Below are positions 47,650-58,967 of a stretch of DNA of 64,000 nt, piece after piece. A program made the translations under genes and the position numbers. Source of the stretch: Alligator mississippiensis (Eukaryota; Chordata; Crocodylia; Alligatoridae); the NCBI RefSeq assembly GCF_030867095.1, contig NC_081827.1, positions 24,557,001 through 24,621,000 of the forward strand. The letters are read 5' to 3'. Numbering within the stretch: position 1 is the stretch's first letter; each line of letters begins with the position of its first letter. The notes beneath the pieces were generated by a model, which made no database searches, was not told the origin of the DNA, and saw only the letters and a program-made list of their open reading frames with translations.

Positions 47650-49290
47650 CTGTCAAATCCAACAAATGTAGAATAGAAATCAAATGACCCCACAATATGC
47701 CAAACTTTTTATGGCCCACCTGGAAAAAGAATTCCTCAAGAACTGCATCATCAAACCCATGCTATACCTGAGCTATATAGATAACATCTTCACAATTTGG
47801 AGCAAAACCCTGCAGTCTCTGATTGATTTCCATCAAAAATTCAACAGCCATCACCCCTCATTCAGACTCTCTTGAATACTCAAACACTAACATTTCCTTT
47901 TTGGACACCATGATCAATATCCAAAATGGTAAAATACAAACCACCATATACAAGAAACCCATGGACCAACATACATATCTACACATAACGAGCAATCACC
48001 CTAAACTCATCAAAAAAGCTGTAATTTACTGCCAAGCTCTCCAATACCACCAAATGTGTACCAAGGAGAATACACATGATTGCCACCTCACAAATCTCAA
48101 AAGGGCTTTCACCCAGCAAGGACACTCCTCCAGAGAGAGAGACCGTACTTCTGAATGAGTCACCCGGATACTACATTAAAATCTGCTGCAACACAAAAAA
48201 AATCCTCACTAGCTGCACATCACTAGTTATGACATAGCAACTTTCTCTGGAACCTACATAGAAAATCCTCAAACAGTTGCAACCCATACTAGAAGAAGAC
48301 CCAATTCTTAAAGAGATCTATCCAGAAGCACCCATTCTAGCCTTTAAACAAGCACCAAGCCTTGCTAACCTCACCACCAGAAGCAAACTTCCTATGACCT
48401 AAACCACACCAAATGGATCCCGACCCTGCCAGGCCAAGAAATGCAAAACCTGCCAACACATCCACCCCTCCTACAATAACTACATCCCACAACAAAACCA
48501 TCACCATTCCTGGAACTTACACCTGCACTTCCAGATACATAATATATCTCATTCAGTGCACTAAATGCCCTGATGGAAAATATGTAGGAGAAACCAAACA
48601 ACACCTGCGTACCAGAATGAACACACACTTAAAAATCCATCAAAGACAAAAATATCCAATTACCTGTGGGTGCACACTTCTCACAAGACAATTACTTTCT
48701 CTCTGATCTCTCAGTTCTAATCCTCAAAGGGAATTTACAACACATCATTTGTAGATAAGCCTAGAAACTTAACTTCATAAATCTACTGGATACAAAAAAT
48801 TATGTTCTAAATATAGACATTGGATTTATGACACATTACAACCTGCCTGACATCTGATTCACCAGGTACCTGGCTGAACTTACCATTTACACAATCCCAC
48901 CCCCCACCCCCTTCCTTCTCTACCCATGGTCATCCTAACTTCTGCCTATTTACTTTTTCACAGACTGCCAGACTGCCCCTTTTCTGCCTCGGAGAAGTCA
49001 ATAATACAGTAGTCTCCCATGCTTACCTTCTGCATTCCTTCACCCATTATTACCCTCTTTTTCTCAACCTCCCTTCCCTTCTCTACCCATTGTTTTTCAA
49101 ACTTCCACCTATTTACATTTTCACTGACCTCCTGTCACACATTTAGCTTCTTTCCTACCTTGGACATTTAAGAACAGCAGTGTCTCCCAAATGCCTGAAG
49201 AAGGGTATTTGTGCACCAAGGCTTGCAAAGAACTTTTTTCCAACTACTCAGTTGTTCTAATAAAAGATATCACATCTACCCAAATAACCT
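47650..49290 (+). mobile_element. Penelope-like element, degraded, with GIY-YIG domain
   Basis: Plus strand, antisense to RELN. Around 47684-47830 a reverse-transcriptase piece reads MTPQYAKLFMAHLEKEFL and SYIDNIFTIW, matching the YIDDIF catalytic motif with one changed Asp. Frameshifted pieces follow, including NISFLDTMI and IYKKPMDQHTYLH. Around 48530-48645 a GIY-YIG endonuclease reads RYIIYLIQCTKC, KYVGETKQHLRTRMNTH. A shared tail follows, ending TAATAAAAGATATCAC near 49275. RT plus GIY-YIG in this order identifies a Penelope-like retroelement. Stops and frameshifts show it is inactive. Confidence 0.85.
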
Positions 49291-49879
49291 TGCCCACCAA
49301 TGGAAACCAAAGTATTCACCATCTCAAGTATCTCTACCTTTGTGCATCAATATATATAACTGAAAATATTAATCACTCTTGGCTTCTGGTATGTTTGTAT
49401 TATGTAAGATAGGATTAATTTTTGTCATTTGTATACCAAAGTATACTGAGAGATGATGAAATGCCAACAATAGAACATAAGTTTTGGAATTAAGGGCAAG
49501 TATTTTAAAAAATTCATGCCTAATATTAAATCTCTAAATCAATATGTAACCACATAAACAATCTAAGAAGATAAACATTTTGAAGAATCTGGGCTTCTAG
49601 CCACCCTGCTGCCCAGCCTGGACACTCAGCACTTCTGAAAACCAGACCACTTAACTGCCTAAATATGTATTTAAGAGCTCAACTTTGGTTAACCATTTAT
49701 CACACAGGCAAAGACTTTAATAATTAAAATTTGGTGTTTAATTCACATACATCAAGGTTCATTCTTTTTAAAAGTTTTTTTTTTTAAACAGAATGAAACT
49801 GTACCTGAGAAATTAAACAATTGATTTGTCTTGACATTATAACATCAAAATGTAGTAAACTTTACATGGTACTGAATAG

Positions 49880-50480
49880 CTAACAAACTACTGTGGCAGC
49901 AGCAGTTCTGGCCCCTGTTCCATAGCCAGAGTGAGGGCCAAAGCTACCACAACCACTGTCACCCCAAGCATTGTGTGTCTGTGGCGGGGTTGTGGGACTG
50001 GAGCAATCACGTGCTCTGTGCCCCAAGCTGGAGCAGAGCCAGAGCTGGAGTGTGGAAGGGAGGCAGGTGGCAGGGAGTGGGGCAGCAGGGGGGCCACGCA
50101 GGGTGGAACAGAGGCAGCAACAGGGGGTAGAGGCTACAAGAGAGGCAGGCAACAGGGGGGAGGGACAGGTGGGAGGAGGTAATTAATTGGGGAGGGTAAA
50201 GTGCCAGGGCTGCAGGAATGCAGTGGGGGGCAGTGTCAGGGGCTGCAGGAATTTGGGAGGGGGCAGCATCAGTGGCACAGTCACGGGGGAGCAAGTGGTA
50301 GGTGGACAGCCACTGTGGGGGAAGGTGCAGGGGTGCACAGGCACTGGGGGTGTAGGCAACAAGGGGGCAAATGGTGGGGGGGACAGGTGGTAGGGGGCTG
50401 GGTACAGGGGGAAAGGGGGCAGGGCTCAGCCCACTTGAGTCCCCCACTGCCTGATACCCTATCACCTTTCAAGTCACTTG
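49880..50480. repeat. G-rich low-complexity block
   Basis: About 600 bp of purine-rich, G-rich sequence with many GGGGGCAG / CAGGTGGCAGGG variants, in strong contrast to its AT-rich surroundings. On the minus (RELN) strand it is C-rich. Long open frames arise from composition and have no protein signature. Confidence 0.6.
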
Positions 50481-51482
50481 TCCCCCTACAATGGCTTGTC
50501 CTGCAGTAATACATTTTCCATGCATAGAATCTAATTATTAGTGGATCATTTTAAATTCAAAATTGTCCTGGATTCAGGTAAATATGGTATGCTAACCACT
50601 TAGGGAGCTAGTATCCACAAATTTTCCCACACTTGCACACAACAGTAACAGAAGATCAAATTAATCCCTGGTGTAATTTCAAAGGTCAGGGATGTGTATA
50701 TGGGTAGTCAAAAGCTTTGAGGAAATGGGCTAAAATTGGCATTGGCTTCTAGGGAAGATGGAGTTAATTTTTTGGAGGAAGGGGAATTTAATGTGCTTAA
50801 GTTAAAACAATAGCTAGAGACCAAGAAACAAATGTAATTTGGAAGAGATGTAGCATCACCCTGATTACTTTTCTCAAAGGTTATATGTTGTCTTTTTCAG
50901 ACTGTTCCTCATATTTGTTTGCAAAATGTCTAAAATGGGTTTCAGCAACATTTTTTTGTGGTAGGCTGGAATGACCCAGCTCAGGTTTGAGGCAGGCTAG
51001 TGCTAGGACCTGGCCTGGCTGGTGCTGCATCTCCTCACTGCCAGGCAGTGGCATGGGTGAAGCACCCTGGCACCTGGCTGTGGTGTGTTCAAAGCCCCAG
51101 CCACCAATGCCACCCAAGGCCATGGCTCTGCAAACCAGCTCTAATGACTCTGTGGGTTGTAAGTGGCCAAAATTTGGTCTAGAAGATCTGGGACACTACT
51201 GTAATATAAATAATATATGATCTGGGCCTGTAATATAAATAATGACTAGCACTAATAATAATTAATAGCTATTTTGTAATGATGAAAAATCTGCAGACCT
51301 GCTTGAAAAGCCCATCTTAAAATAAAGAGTAATATCAAGGGGCACTTTGCTGATTACATGGGCCATTCTGTTGTGACACCAAGTAAATAAAAGGGCTCTT
51401 TATTTTACATACTTTCATATTCTCTGTATGTGTTAGTAGTGTTGAAGTGCTGAAGTTCATGATGGTCAAGGAATTACATGAG

Positions 51483-51925
51483 ACAAGGATTTTTGTGTGT
51501 GATATCTTTTACTGGACCAACTGCTTGGTTGAGATAGACTTAAACAAGCTTTCAAATGCAAAGCATTCTTCATCAGGTCTGAAGGAAGGATGGACACTAA
51601 GAACCAAGGACACTAGTACTGATTTTATGGCAAACTAGAATTGACCTGATTCCTGAAAATCTACCTTCACACTATGGGTGATAATGACCCGCTTCTCTTT
51701 TGAAAGGTTTTGATCTCCCAACAATCAAGCCATCTTTTTTTCTGTTGTTTATCTGCTACCTCAGATTTTTTTTCTTCTCCAACAGCCTTCCACACTGTTT
51801 TTAATCATCACAGTGCCTGCTTCTTCCTTCAGACCTTATGAAGCACATTTTGCATTTGAAAGCTTAAGAGTATCCCAACCATGTGGCTGGTCCAATAAAA
51901 GATATCACCTGTAAAAATCCTTGCC
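51483..51925. mobile_element. Head-to-head Penelope-like tails (inverted repeat)
   Basis: The left arm (about 51483-51590) reads AAGGATTTTTGTGTGTGATA, then TCTTTTACTGGACCAA and CAAGCTTTCAAATGCAAAGC. The right arm (about 51826-51920) is its inverse: TTTTGCATTTGAAAGCTTAA, GGTCCAATAAAAGATATCAC and AAAAATCCTTGCC. The arms are separated by about 235 bp. The same tail is at 49200-49280. Confidence 0.8.
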
Positions 51926-52490
51926 TTTCACATTCTCTGCATGTCGTATTATTTACTCCGACTCTGTTTCTCCTGTTCTACCTGTTGCTTAGTGATGGGA
52001 ATTGTTTCCTCTCATTGTTCATTCTGCCAGGCAGAGACTTATGCACACTGCTGGTCTCAATCAGCAGGAATCTCTATTCTTGCCTACATTTTCAAGGTCT
52101 CAGTCAGTTTCCATCTCCCTCTTCCCATCACTTCAGCAGGTGTTATTATAATGACACTTTACTTCAGAGATGAGAAATCAGGACAGTATTTTTTTCACAT
52201 ATGACCCAGCTGAGTAAAGAATGGCCAAGCAGCCAGTACTTCCAGTCACCCCTGAAGCATACAGAAATTCAGTCCTGGCTTGAAATAACATACATATAAT
52301 CATTCTGACCCTATGGTATTGCTTTTGTTATTGTCCTCCCCCTTACATTACAAAAAAACAAGGCATTATTAAATATTGAAAGGATTACTGAATTTTGTAT
52401 TCTACTTGGAGCTAGTAAAACTATCCAGAGACAAATTAGTTGAATTTTTACTGCATACTTTACTTTGGATGAAGAGAAGCATCTCCTTAC

Positions 52491-52666
52491 TTTAAACTGT
52501 ATCATGTATCCTGGTTGTATAATGAGTTCCCTGGAGGACAGGATATTGTGTGTCTTGTCCTTTTTCTTATTTGGCCAGTAGAGGTGAAATGATGGGTTGC
52601 CACAGAACCCTGCAGTCCTGACTGCATTAGGGTAAAAACTCCAGTTTTCTTCATGGGAAGTGCCTT
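52491..52666 (-). CDS. RELN: RELN exon 57: start of reelin repeat 8
   Basis: Acceptor TTAATAG before AA GGC; donor TTTAAA|GTAAGG. It encodes residues 177-234 and completes Glu176: [40 protein letters not shown], and [17 protein letters not shown]183-W-S is a sequon. Phase 1 in, 0 out. The intron to exon 56 is only 512 bp. Confidence 0.97.
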
Positions 52667-53178
52667 CTATTAACAAGAGTTAGACAAAATTACTGTAATG
52701 TCCCAAAAAACATGTAGGGGTAGCCTCACAGAATCCTTAAGTGTAGCCCCACAGTGATTTTAATGAAATAAGCTTTAAATAAGTAACCAGGAGGCCTTGC
52801 TAAAGGGTCATCCTCAGTCAGACAGTGCAACTATTTTTAAATACTAGTACTTTAAAAAGAAGGTATGATAAACATTTTCTGTTGAAATGAAATGATCAGA
52901 GGTACCCTATATTTATGTTTAGATTTAAACCGAATTGTAGTGAAATAACTGATGCTAATAAAAGTAATAATGACTAATTAATACTTAAAACTGATGTAGG
53001 TAATAAAATATATACCTTGCATTTGCTAGCTTAAAGAGAACATTTCACACACAGAAAAATGAAATAAATGTGCATTGAAAAGCTTTTTGTCACATTTATT
53101 TAGTTCAACATACTGTCTGTAAACTTCTGACATTTGACAGTGACAGCACAACAGAATGTTTGCCACGTTTTTCCTTAC

Positions 53179-53421
53179 CGTCATCAAATGTATCTACCAG
53201 TTGACTGGGATTGATCTCAGCTCCTCCAATTAGTATGTTATCTAGTGCCCACTGAGCACGCTCTGGGCCTGAAACCACAATGCCACTGTTAATTACAAAT
53301 GGCTGCCACCAGCGCAGGCGAGTTGTATTGGTTAGAGCATGTTCGGGGAGGAGTATGTAGTCATGCCTGACCAAGACATATTTCTGATAATCCATCTCAT
53401 GAAGTAAGGTCCAAGATATTC
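53179..53421 (-). CDS. RELN: RELN exon 56: repeat 7 subrepeat B
   Basis: Acceptor TTTGTTATAG before GA ATA; donor GACG|GTAAGG. It is the longest exon here (243 nt) and encodes residues 96-175: [38 protein letters not shown], and [19 protein letters not shown]126-T-T is a sequon. With the last residues of exon 55 it forms the SVDGGISW Asp-box (91-98). RLRWWQP and QWALDN are the reelin subrepeat-B signatures. Confidence 0.97.
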
Positions 53422-53611
53422 CTATAACAAAAGGAATTACGATTGTAAACAAACATAAGCTGACAAAAGATTAAAGGAACATAATTGGAAGTCACAAGAT
53501 AATATCTGTGTTCTTTGAGTGGAAAACTCTTAACTTCTAATAGAAGTGGGCAGCCTTTACTCACAATGGTAGTATTTCTAATGGCAGCATATTCTGTATG
53601 CATAAAGGTAG

Positions 53612-56494
53612 TGTGGCAGTGCACCTTTGGGTGTCTTCCACTTTAAGGCTGAGAGCAGGCAACCAGCAGGTGCAGGCCAGCCCTGATGAGGTGGCCATTT
53701 TAAATACAGGCCCACAGGGCTGAGCTAGCAGTTTGCTGCAAGCAGCTGGGAATCAGCAACATCCGGCTGAGCTGATGATGCTGCTGCTGCTGCTGTTCAC
53801 ACAACACTGTAAGGTAAGGGAGGAACTATTGGGGATGGCTGGAGGTTCCTAGGTGCCCCAGGGAGAAGGCTAGGGCTAGTAAAAGCAAGGCCAAGACTAG
53901 ACATGAGTCAAACAGCTTGCAGGCCTACACAGGGGCCAGGCAAGCCCCTGATTTAAAACAGGTAGGGGTAAGGCCTGAGGCTCAGGTGAGCCCAGCTGAG
54001 AGGGAGTGGGTGAGCAGTGCAAAAGCCTAGAGTCAATGCTGGCACCAAGAGCAGGATGGTCAAAAGGGTTAGAGTGCCCATTGCGAGGGACGCCCAGAGC
54101 TAGGGGGCCTGGGGTTCTGACTGGCCTGGAGGTGGGCCAGGGCCTGAGTGGCTAAAGGTCCCAGAGGGGAGCCATGTCCAAGAGGGAAGGAGGTCTGGGG
54201 AGCTGACAGTCCTGCATAATGATGGGGATTGAGTCAATCTGGTATCCCATGATCATCTCCTAGAAAAACTGACCAACTGCAGCCTCAGCTACATGACAGT
54301 CTGCTGGCTGGGGAATAGGCTCCAAGGTCAGACCCAGAGAATGCTAGCTGACGGAAGTCAATCATCCTGGTACGCCGTGACCAGTGGGGTCACCCAAGGT
54401 TCCATCCTTGTGCCTATACTTTTCAACATCATCATTAATGATGTGGACATCAGTGTCAGAAGTGGACTGGCCAAGTTTGCTGATGACACCAAACTTTGGG
54501 GTAAAGTGTCCTTACCCAAGGACAGGATGGTGATCCAGGCTGACCTTGACAAACTCAGAAAGTGGGTGGATGTAAACCTGATGGTGTTCAACGCCAAAAA
54601 ATTCAAGGTCTCCACCTTGGGAGGAAAAACCCGCAGCATGCTTATAGGCTTGGCAGTGCTATGCTTGCTAACAACATAGCCAAAAGGGACTTGGGGGTCA
54701 TGGTTGACCTCAAGATGAACATAAACCACCAGTGTGATTTTGCAGCTGGCAAAGCAGGCAAAACTCTGGCTTGCATCCATAGATGCTTCTCTAGCAAATC
54801 CCAAGATGTCATCCTCCCTCTGTACTCAGCTTTGTTGAGGCCGCAGCTGGAGTACTGCATCGAATCCTGGGCTCCACAATTTAAAAAGGATGTGGAGAAG
54901 CTTGAGAGAGTCCAGAGGAGAGCCATGTGCATGATCAGAGGGCAGGAAAACAGGCCTTATGATGAGAGACTGAGAGCTATGGGACTCTTCAGCCTGGAAA
55001 AGCGCAGGTTCAGTGGGGACCTGGTAGCTTCCTATAAGTATATAAGGGGTGTACATCAGGATCTGGGGGAATGTTTGTTCACCAGAGCGCCCCAAGGGCT
55101 GACAAGGTTAAATGGTCATAAACTCCTCTAAGACCATTTCAGGCTGGACATAAGGAAGAACTTATTTACTGTCCGAGCCCCCAAGGCCTGGAACAGACTG
55201 CTGCCAGAGGTGGTGCAAGCACCTACTCTGGACTCCTTTAAGAGACATTTGGACATTTTTCTTGCTGGGATCGTTTGACCCCAGCTGACTTCCTGCCCCT
55301 GGGGCAGGGGGCTGGATTGCATGATCTTCCAAGGTCCCTTCCAGCCCTAATGTCTATGAAATCTATGAAATGATTAGGAAGGGTCTGGAGAGCTGGACCA
55401 GTGAGAGCCAGCCAGCAGCAGCACCAGAACTCCTAGCCCAGTATGGGATAAGACCAAGGCAGGTAGGCTGGCATTGGTTCTGGGTAAGACCGAAAACTGT
55501 ACCCTGCTGGGGATGGGTGGTCTGGTGGGGCTGTCTGTGGTGTGATAGTCCCCCAGAAATGCCAGGCCAGTTACCACCCTGGTGAAAGGTGAGGAGGGGT
55601 GCCTTAAAATCCCAGCCCCCCTCATCTTAGTGGGTTATCCACACCCAGGGACAGGCATGAGGGCCAGGCACGCCTTCAGGCACCTGAGCCCCACAGGGGT
55701 GTAAGACCCTGGAAGCCCCAGAGAAGGGAGTGAGTGTAGATGCTCCATAGAGGGGGCAAGTGTGTGGAGGCGTCAGAGAGATGGGGATGAGTACTGAGGC
55801 TCAGGTAAGTCTTTGGAGACCTGAGGCCACAAGTGGGCCAAAGGCCGAGTGAGGCAGCATAGAGGGAGCCGTGAGTAGAAGGGGCAAGTCACTGGCCCCA
55901 ATTAGGCAACTGGTGGGTCGGGTTACCCAGTGAGGGGCTAGGGTCAGAGTCAGCTCAGTGTTTGGTGAACTGCCTGGTTACTGTGCAGATGAGGGTCACA
56001 GGAGAGGCCCAAAAGGCTGTGCCAGGACTGGGCAAGGAGTGCAGAGATAAGCCTGATGGCCTACAGGAGCCACTCAAGGAAGCAGGGCAGAGTGAATGTG
56101 GCCCAGGAAGGGGTATGAGTGCAAGAGGGCCAGTGAGAGAGGGAGGAGCGATAGAGGCCCCAGTGAGAGGGAGGCACTATATATGAGGCCCAGAACAGGG
56201 CAGTATGAGTGAGGCCTAACAGTGTGCTGAGTTTGGTCCATCCTCAAGCTGGAGGACAGACCAAATAAAACAACTCAGGAATGACATCTGCGAGGCATGA
56301 GACAAGGTAAGGGAAGGTCGGAGTCATGTACAGTGCCCCCTTGGCATCGGGACATTAAAATGGGCAGCCTCTTGCATTTTACACCAGTTTTGGGGAACAG
56401 CAAAGTTGTGGCAGGTGAGATGGGGCATACTGCCCTACTTGGACAGGTGGACAGGCCGACGCAAGACCTGGCCCCAGGATGGCCCCCTGTCACA
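53612..56494. mobile_element. Solo LTR, copy 2, with a CR1 inserted
   Basis: Starts TGTGGCAGTGCACCTTTGGG and ends GGCCCCCTGTCACA, flanked by the exact 5-bp duplication GGTAG (53607-53611 and 56495-56499). It aligns with copy 1 at 36357-38290, for example TTGGCATCGGGACATTAAAA near the right end. A CR1 fragment at about 54222-55370 interrupts it; without the CR1 the LTR would be about 1.7 kb. No retroviral coding region is present. It makes up most of RELN intron 55. Confidence 0.85.
54222..55370 (+). mobile_element. CR1 LINE 3' part inside the LTR
   Basis: 5'-truncated CR1 on the plus strand. The RT palm around 54290-54560 includes VTSGVTQGSILVPILFNIII and the catalytic FADDTKLWG motif. After a frameshift near 54600 the C-terminal part follows: NNIAKRDLGVMVDLKMN, LPLYSALLRPQLEYCIESWA and RVQRRAMCMIRG. 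The tail ends TCTATGAAATCTATGAAAT. Internal stops and frameshifts make it inactive. Confidence 0.9.
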
Positions 56495-56499
56495 GGTAG

Positions 56500-56715
56500 C
56501 AGGATGGGGTCCTTTTCTTCAGAAACACAGAAGAAAATTTTATATGAGAAGAGATACAAGTAAGAGACACAAATATCTTTCATAGTTGGAAATTATAGCT
56601 CTGAATAATAGATTCTATATTATTATTGGTCTCAGTCTAAATTGACACAGTTAAGCATTTACTGTGTTTGAGTACAAAAAAAATATGTTCACATGCAACT
56701 AAAATGTTTACTTGC
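56500..56715 (-). promoter_or_regulatory. GC donor of RELN intron 55 and short flank
   Basis: On the minus strand the exon-intron join is GATGGAG|GCAAGTAAAC, with GC in place of GT at 56715-56714. AG|GCAAGT is the strong consensus known for GC-AG introns. The retroelement insertion begins about 215 bp further on. Confidence 0.85.
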
Positions 56716-56822
56716 CTCCATCAACTGAATAATCTAACAGAACTCCCTCCTTCCTGCATGTTGGTCTATGACAGGTTGTCATGTTGTTTTCACTCCCAAT
56801 TCTTCCCCAATACTGTAGAAAT
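56716..56822 (-). CDS. RELN: RELN exon 55: repeat 7 subrepeat B
   Basis: Acceptor CCCTTCAG before A TTT CTA; donor GGAG|GCAAGT. It encodes residues 60-94, [20 protein letters not shown] then [16 protein letters not shown]72-M-T is a sequon. The next exon starts GA ATA, so Gly95 is G|GA and only the GC donor preserves frame. Phase 2 in, 1 out. Confidence 0.96.
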
Positions 56823-58581
56823 CTGAAGGGAAATGCAGTGATAGTTACACACAGAATACTATATATCCAAACAATATAGTAGATTCTTTCTTACTTGATC
56901 GATTTGTTTACTGTCAAGAAATATATTGGCAATGTTCAATACACCAAAAAGTTTTATTAAACAAAACTGATGTTTACTTAAGACAAGATAGGTTTTTAGT
57001 GAATCTTGCAGAACAGGCCTCTATAAATGCATATAGGCCACTATGGGCACAGCACATTCATCTGTGTTTGAAATTAAGCAAGGAAATTAACTTAATGAAA
57101 ATCAGAAGTAATTCCAGTAAAACATAAAAAGGGAAAGATGAGCTACATACTTAAACAAATTCTGCCTGTAATTCAGCAGAATTAGTGACACTTTAAAGCA
57201 GGAGGGTGAGGAAAGCAATAATATTAGTATGCTTTGTCTCCTTCTGTATTTTATAGGTTATATAATTAGCTGATATAAATTGGCATCAGGGCTCTAATGG
57301 AAGTATGCTACTTACAGTGGTTGAAGATCTGGCCTTATAAGTATGCAAAAGTTGTGTATTTGATATATCTAGTTTATGTATATTAAACAAATGTAATACA
57401 ATCTTTTATATGAGTGAATAAAAGGTTGTATTTCACAGCTGTCTCATCACTGGGCAATTCTATTTTGTTGCAATAAATATACAGATGGGAAATACAGATT
57501 TTTAAAGGGAAAGAAAAAGCCACAGGAACATTTTAAGGCCCAATTCTGTAGTCACTTTAAGCACATTATTTTCCATATGTTCCCTCATTTCAGTGGAGTT
57601 ACTTACCCGAGAAAAGCCATTCACGTCTGTAAATGTTGGCAGGACATGGCATTTTGTTACAAATTACCACAGAGACTTGTTCCTTTAACAGCCTGGCAAA
57701 TCTCATGCTTTTCTTTCCCCATGGCCTTCAGTGAAGAGAGGCCATAAGAGGAAATTCCCTTGGCCATTTTTTAAATGTTAATGCTTCAACTTCACTTAGA
57801 AAAATCTGTATGATATACTCAAATTGGCTCCCGTCTACACCACTCTCATGCTAAGGAAGAAGTCTCTGGGGTGTTTTTTAATAGTTGTTTCTTCAATGTA
57901 GTGCATGCCCTACCCAGAACCCACATGATACTTGGTTAAATCCAATTCTCCTATAGCCCAACATAAATAAACACAATTGGCATTTTTTAAGTAAATACTT
58001 TTGTTTACTTATTTTTTGAAAACCTTTTGGGTGTTTGTGAGATGTGCTGCTGTGACCCTTCCAAATACTGTCAATATATAGAATGGGCACAGCACAGGCA
58101 CATACACATTTTTTCCCTCATGCCCACTTAGTTCTTCATCTCTTTGCTGAGACTGGCAGCCAGAGTACCAGCTGGTGTCAGTTGTGAAGTTGAGGTTGTA
58201 ACACAGTTGTCACCAGCACTGCACTGCTCTTAAACTTTGTCTATAAGTTCTAAACTCTTTTGAGTAAGGACCTTTTCTTATCATATACCTACAAAGCAGC
58301 AAGATACTCCCCAAAAATAAATAATGACTCATTTCACAAATGTCAGTGAAAAAATTCCAGTTGATGGTAAAAATAAGAGCCATTTGTCATTGTCTACCAG
58401 AGATGACTCTGAACTGTTGCTTAGAAGTGAAAAGTTCAGTATCATCATTCCCATAAGCTGCCTTATCTGTTACTGTTTATTTACATGTTTGTTACCAATC
58501 TGATCTCTATTATTATTATTAATGAAGCCCTCTGTTAGAACACATCAGCTATGTCAAATTCTAGCTGGTAACATGACATAC
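56823..58581 (-). other. RELN intron 54
   Basis: A 1759-bp intron, donor AA|GTATGT. No recognised repeat or RNA. A short (TATTAT)n run lies near 58508 on plus. Confidence 0.7.
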
Positions 58582-58757
58582 TTGGCACCCCTCAGATCCA
58601 GGTCTTGTGTGACAGCTTGTCTTACAGTAGTGCCTCCAAAATACAGAGCTGTATCCTCTGCTAGAATTCCACATTCAGTACAAGCATTTCCACCTTCCAA
58701 GGACATCCATAAATCTGGTTTAATTTCTTCATTGTCAAAGCGTTCCTTCAGGAAAGT
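58582..58757 (-). CDS. RELN: RELN exon 54: first exon in window, repeat 7 subrepeat B
   Basis: Acceptor TTTTTTTACAG before ACT TTC; donor GCCAA|GTATGT. It encodes residues 1-58 and two bases of Lys59: [40 protein letters not shown] and [18 protein letters not shown]. The TFLKERFD start follows directly after the EGF module of repeat 7 in known reelins, so the preceding exon carries that EGF and should lie beyond this window. Phase 0 in, 2 out. Confidence 0.97.
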
Positions 58758-58967
58758 CTGTAAAAAAAGTATGTAGCATTTGAGCAACAACTAGAAGAAT
58801 CATCCTGCTCTACAGCCTTTTTAGCTAACCCAGTTATAATTTACTTTTGAAGTATGTTTGAAATGTTCATAAAAATAGTAAAGTGATTTTTTTCCTCTCA
58901 GGAGCTAAGGTCCACTGCCTTTGTACAGACAGTAAATTTTATTTAAATTATATCACCTGATTGCATC

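Larger units (their letters stand above)
47531..52490 (-). other. RELN intron 57 (5 kb)
   Basis: A GT-AG intron of 4960 bp. It holds the Penelope-like element (47650-49290), a G-rich block (49880-50480), an inverted Penelope-tail pair (51483-51925) and otherwise unique sequence. 50500-51400 shows nothing recognisable. Confidence 0.75.
21228..58757 (-). other. RELN: RELN gene, 3' part (exons 54-65)
   Basis: Twelve minus-strand exons encode the last 571 residues of reelin, a large secreted glycoprotein of the extracellular matrix. Their lengths (176, 107, 243, 176, 74, 162, 158, 220, 198, 99, 6 and 97 nt of coding sequence) join in one frame to TGA at 22316-22318. Content in order: repeat 7 subrepeat B (residues 1-175), repeat 8 subrepeat A (176-341), EGF (342-369), repeat 8 subrepeat B (370-538), and the C-terminal region (539-571). 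Introns range from 420 bp to about 9.7 kb. Sequence agreement with mammalian reelin as I remember it is very high. The rest of the gene lies beyond 64000. Confidence 0.97.

Noticed and set aside
49888..50509. Overlapping long open frames on both strands
   Set aside because: They arise from the low-complexity G-rich block; the translations are composition-biased and unlike any family.
56706..56711. GTAAAC as the donor of RELN exon 55
   Set aside because: Using it adds four bases and puts exon 56 out of frame; the GC donor keeps the known reelin sequence.
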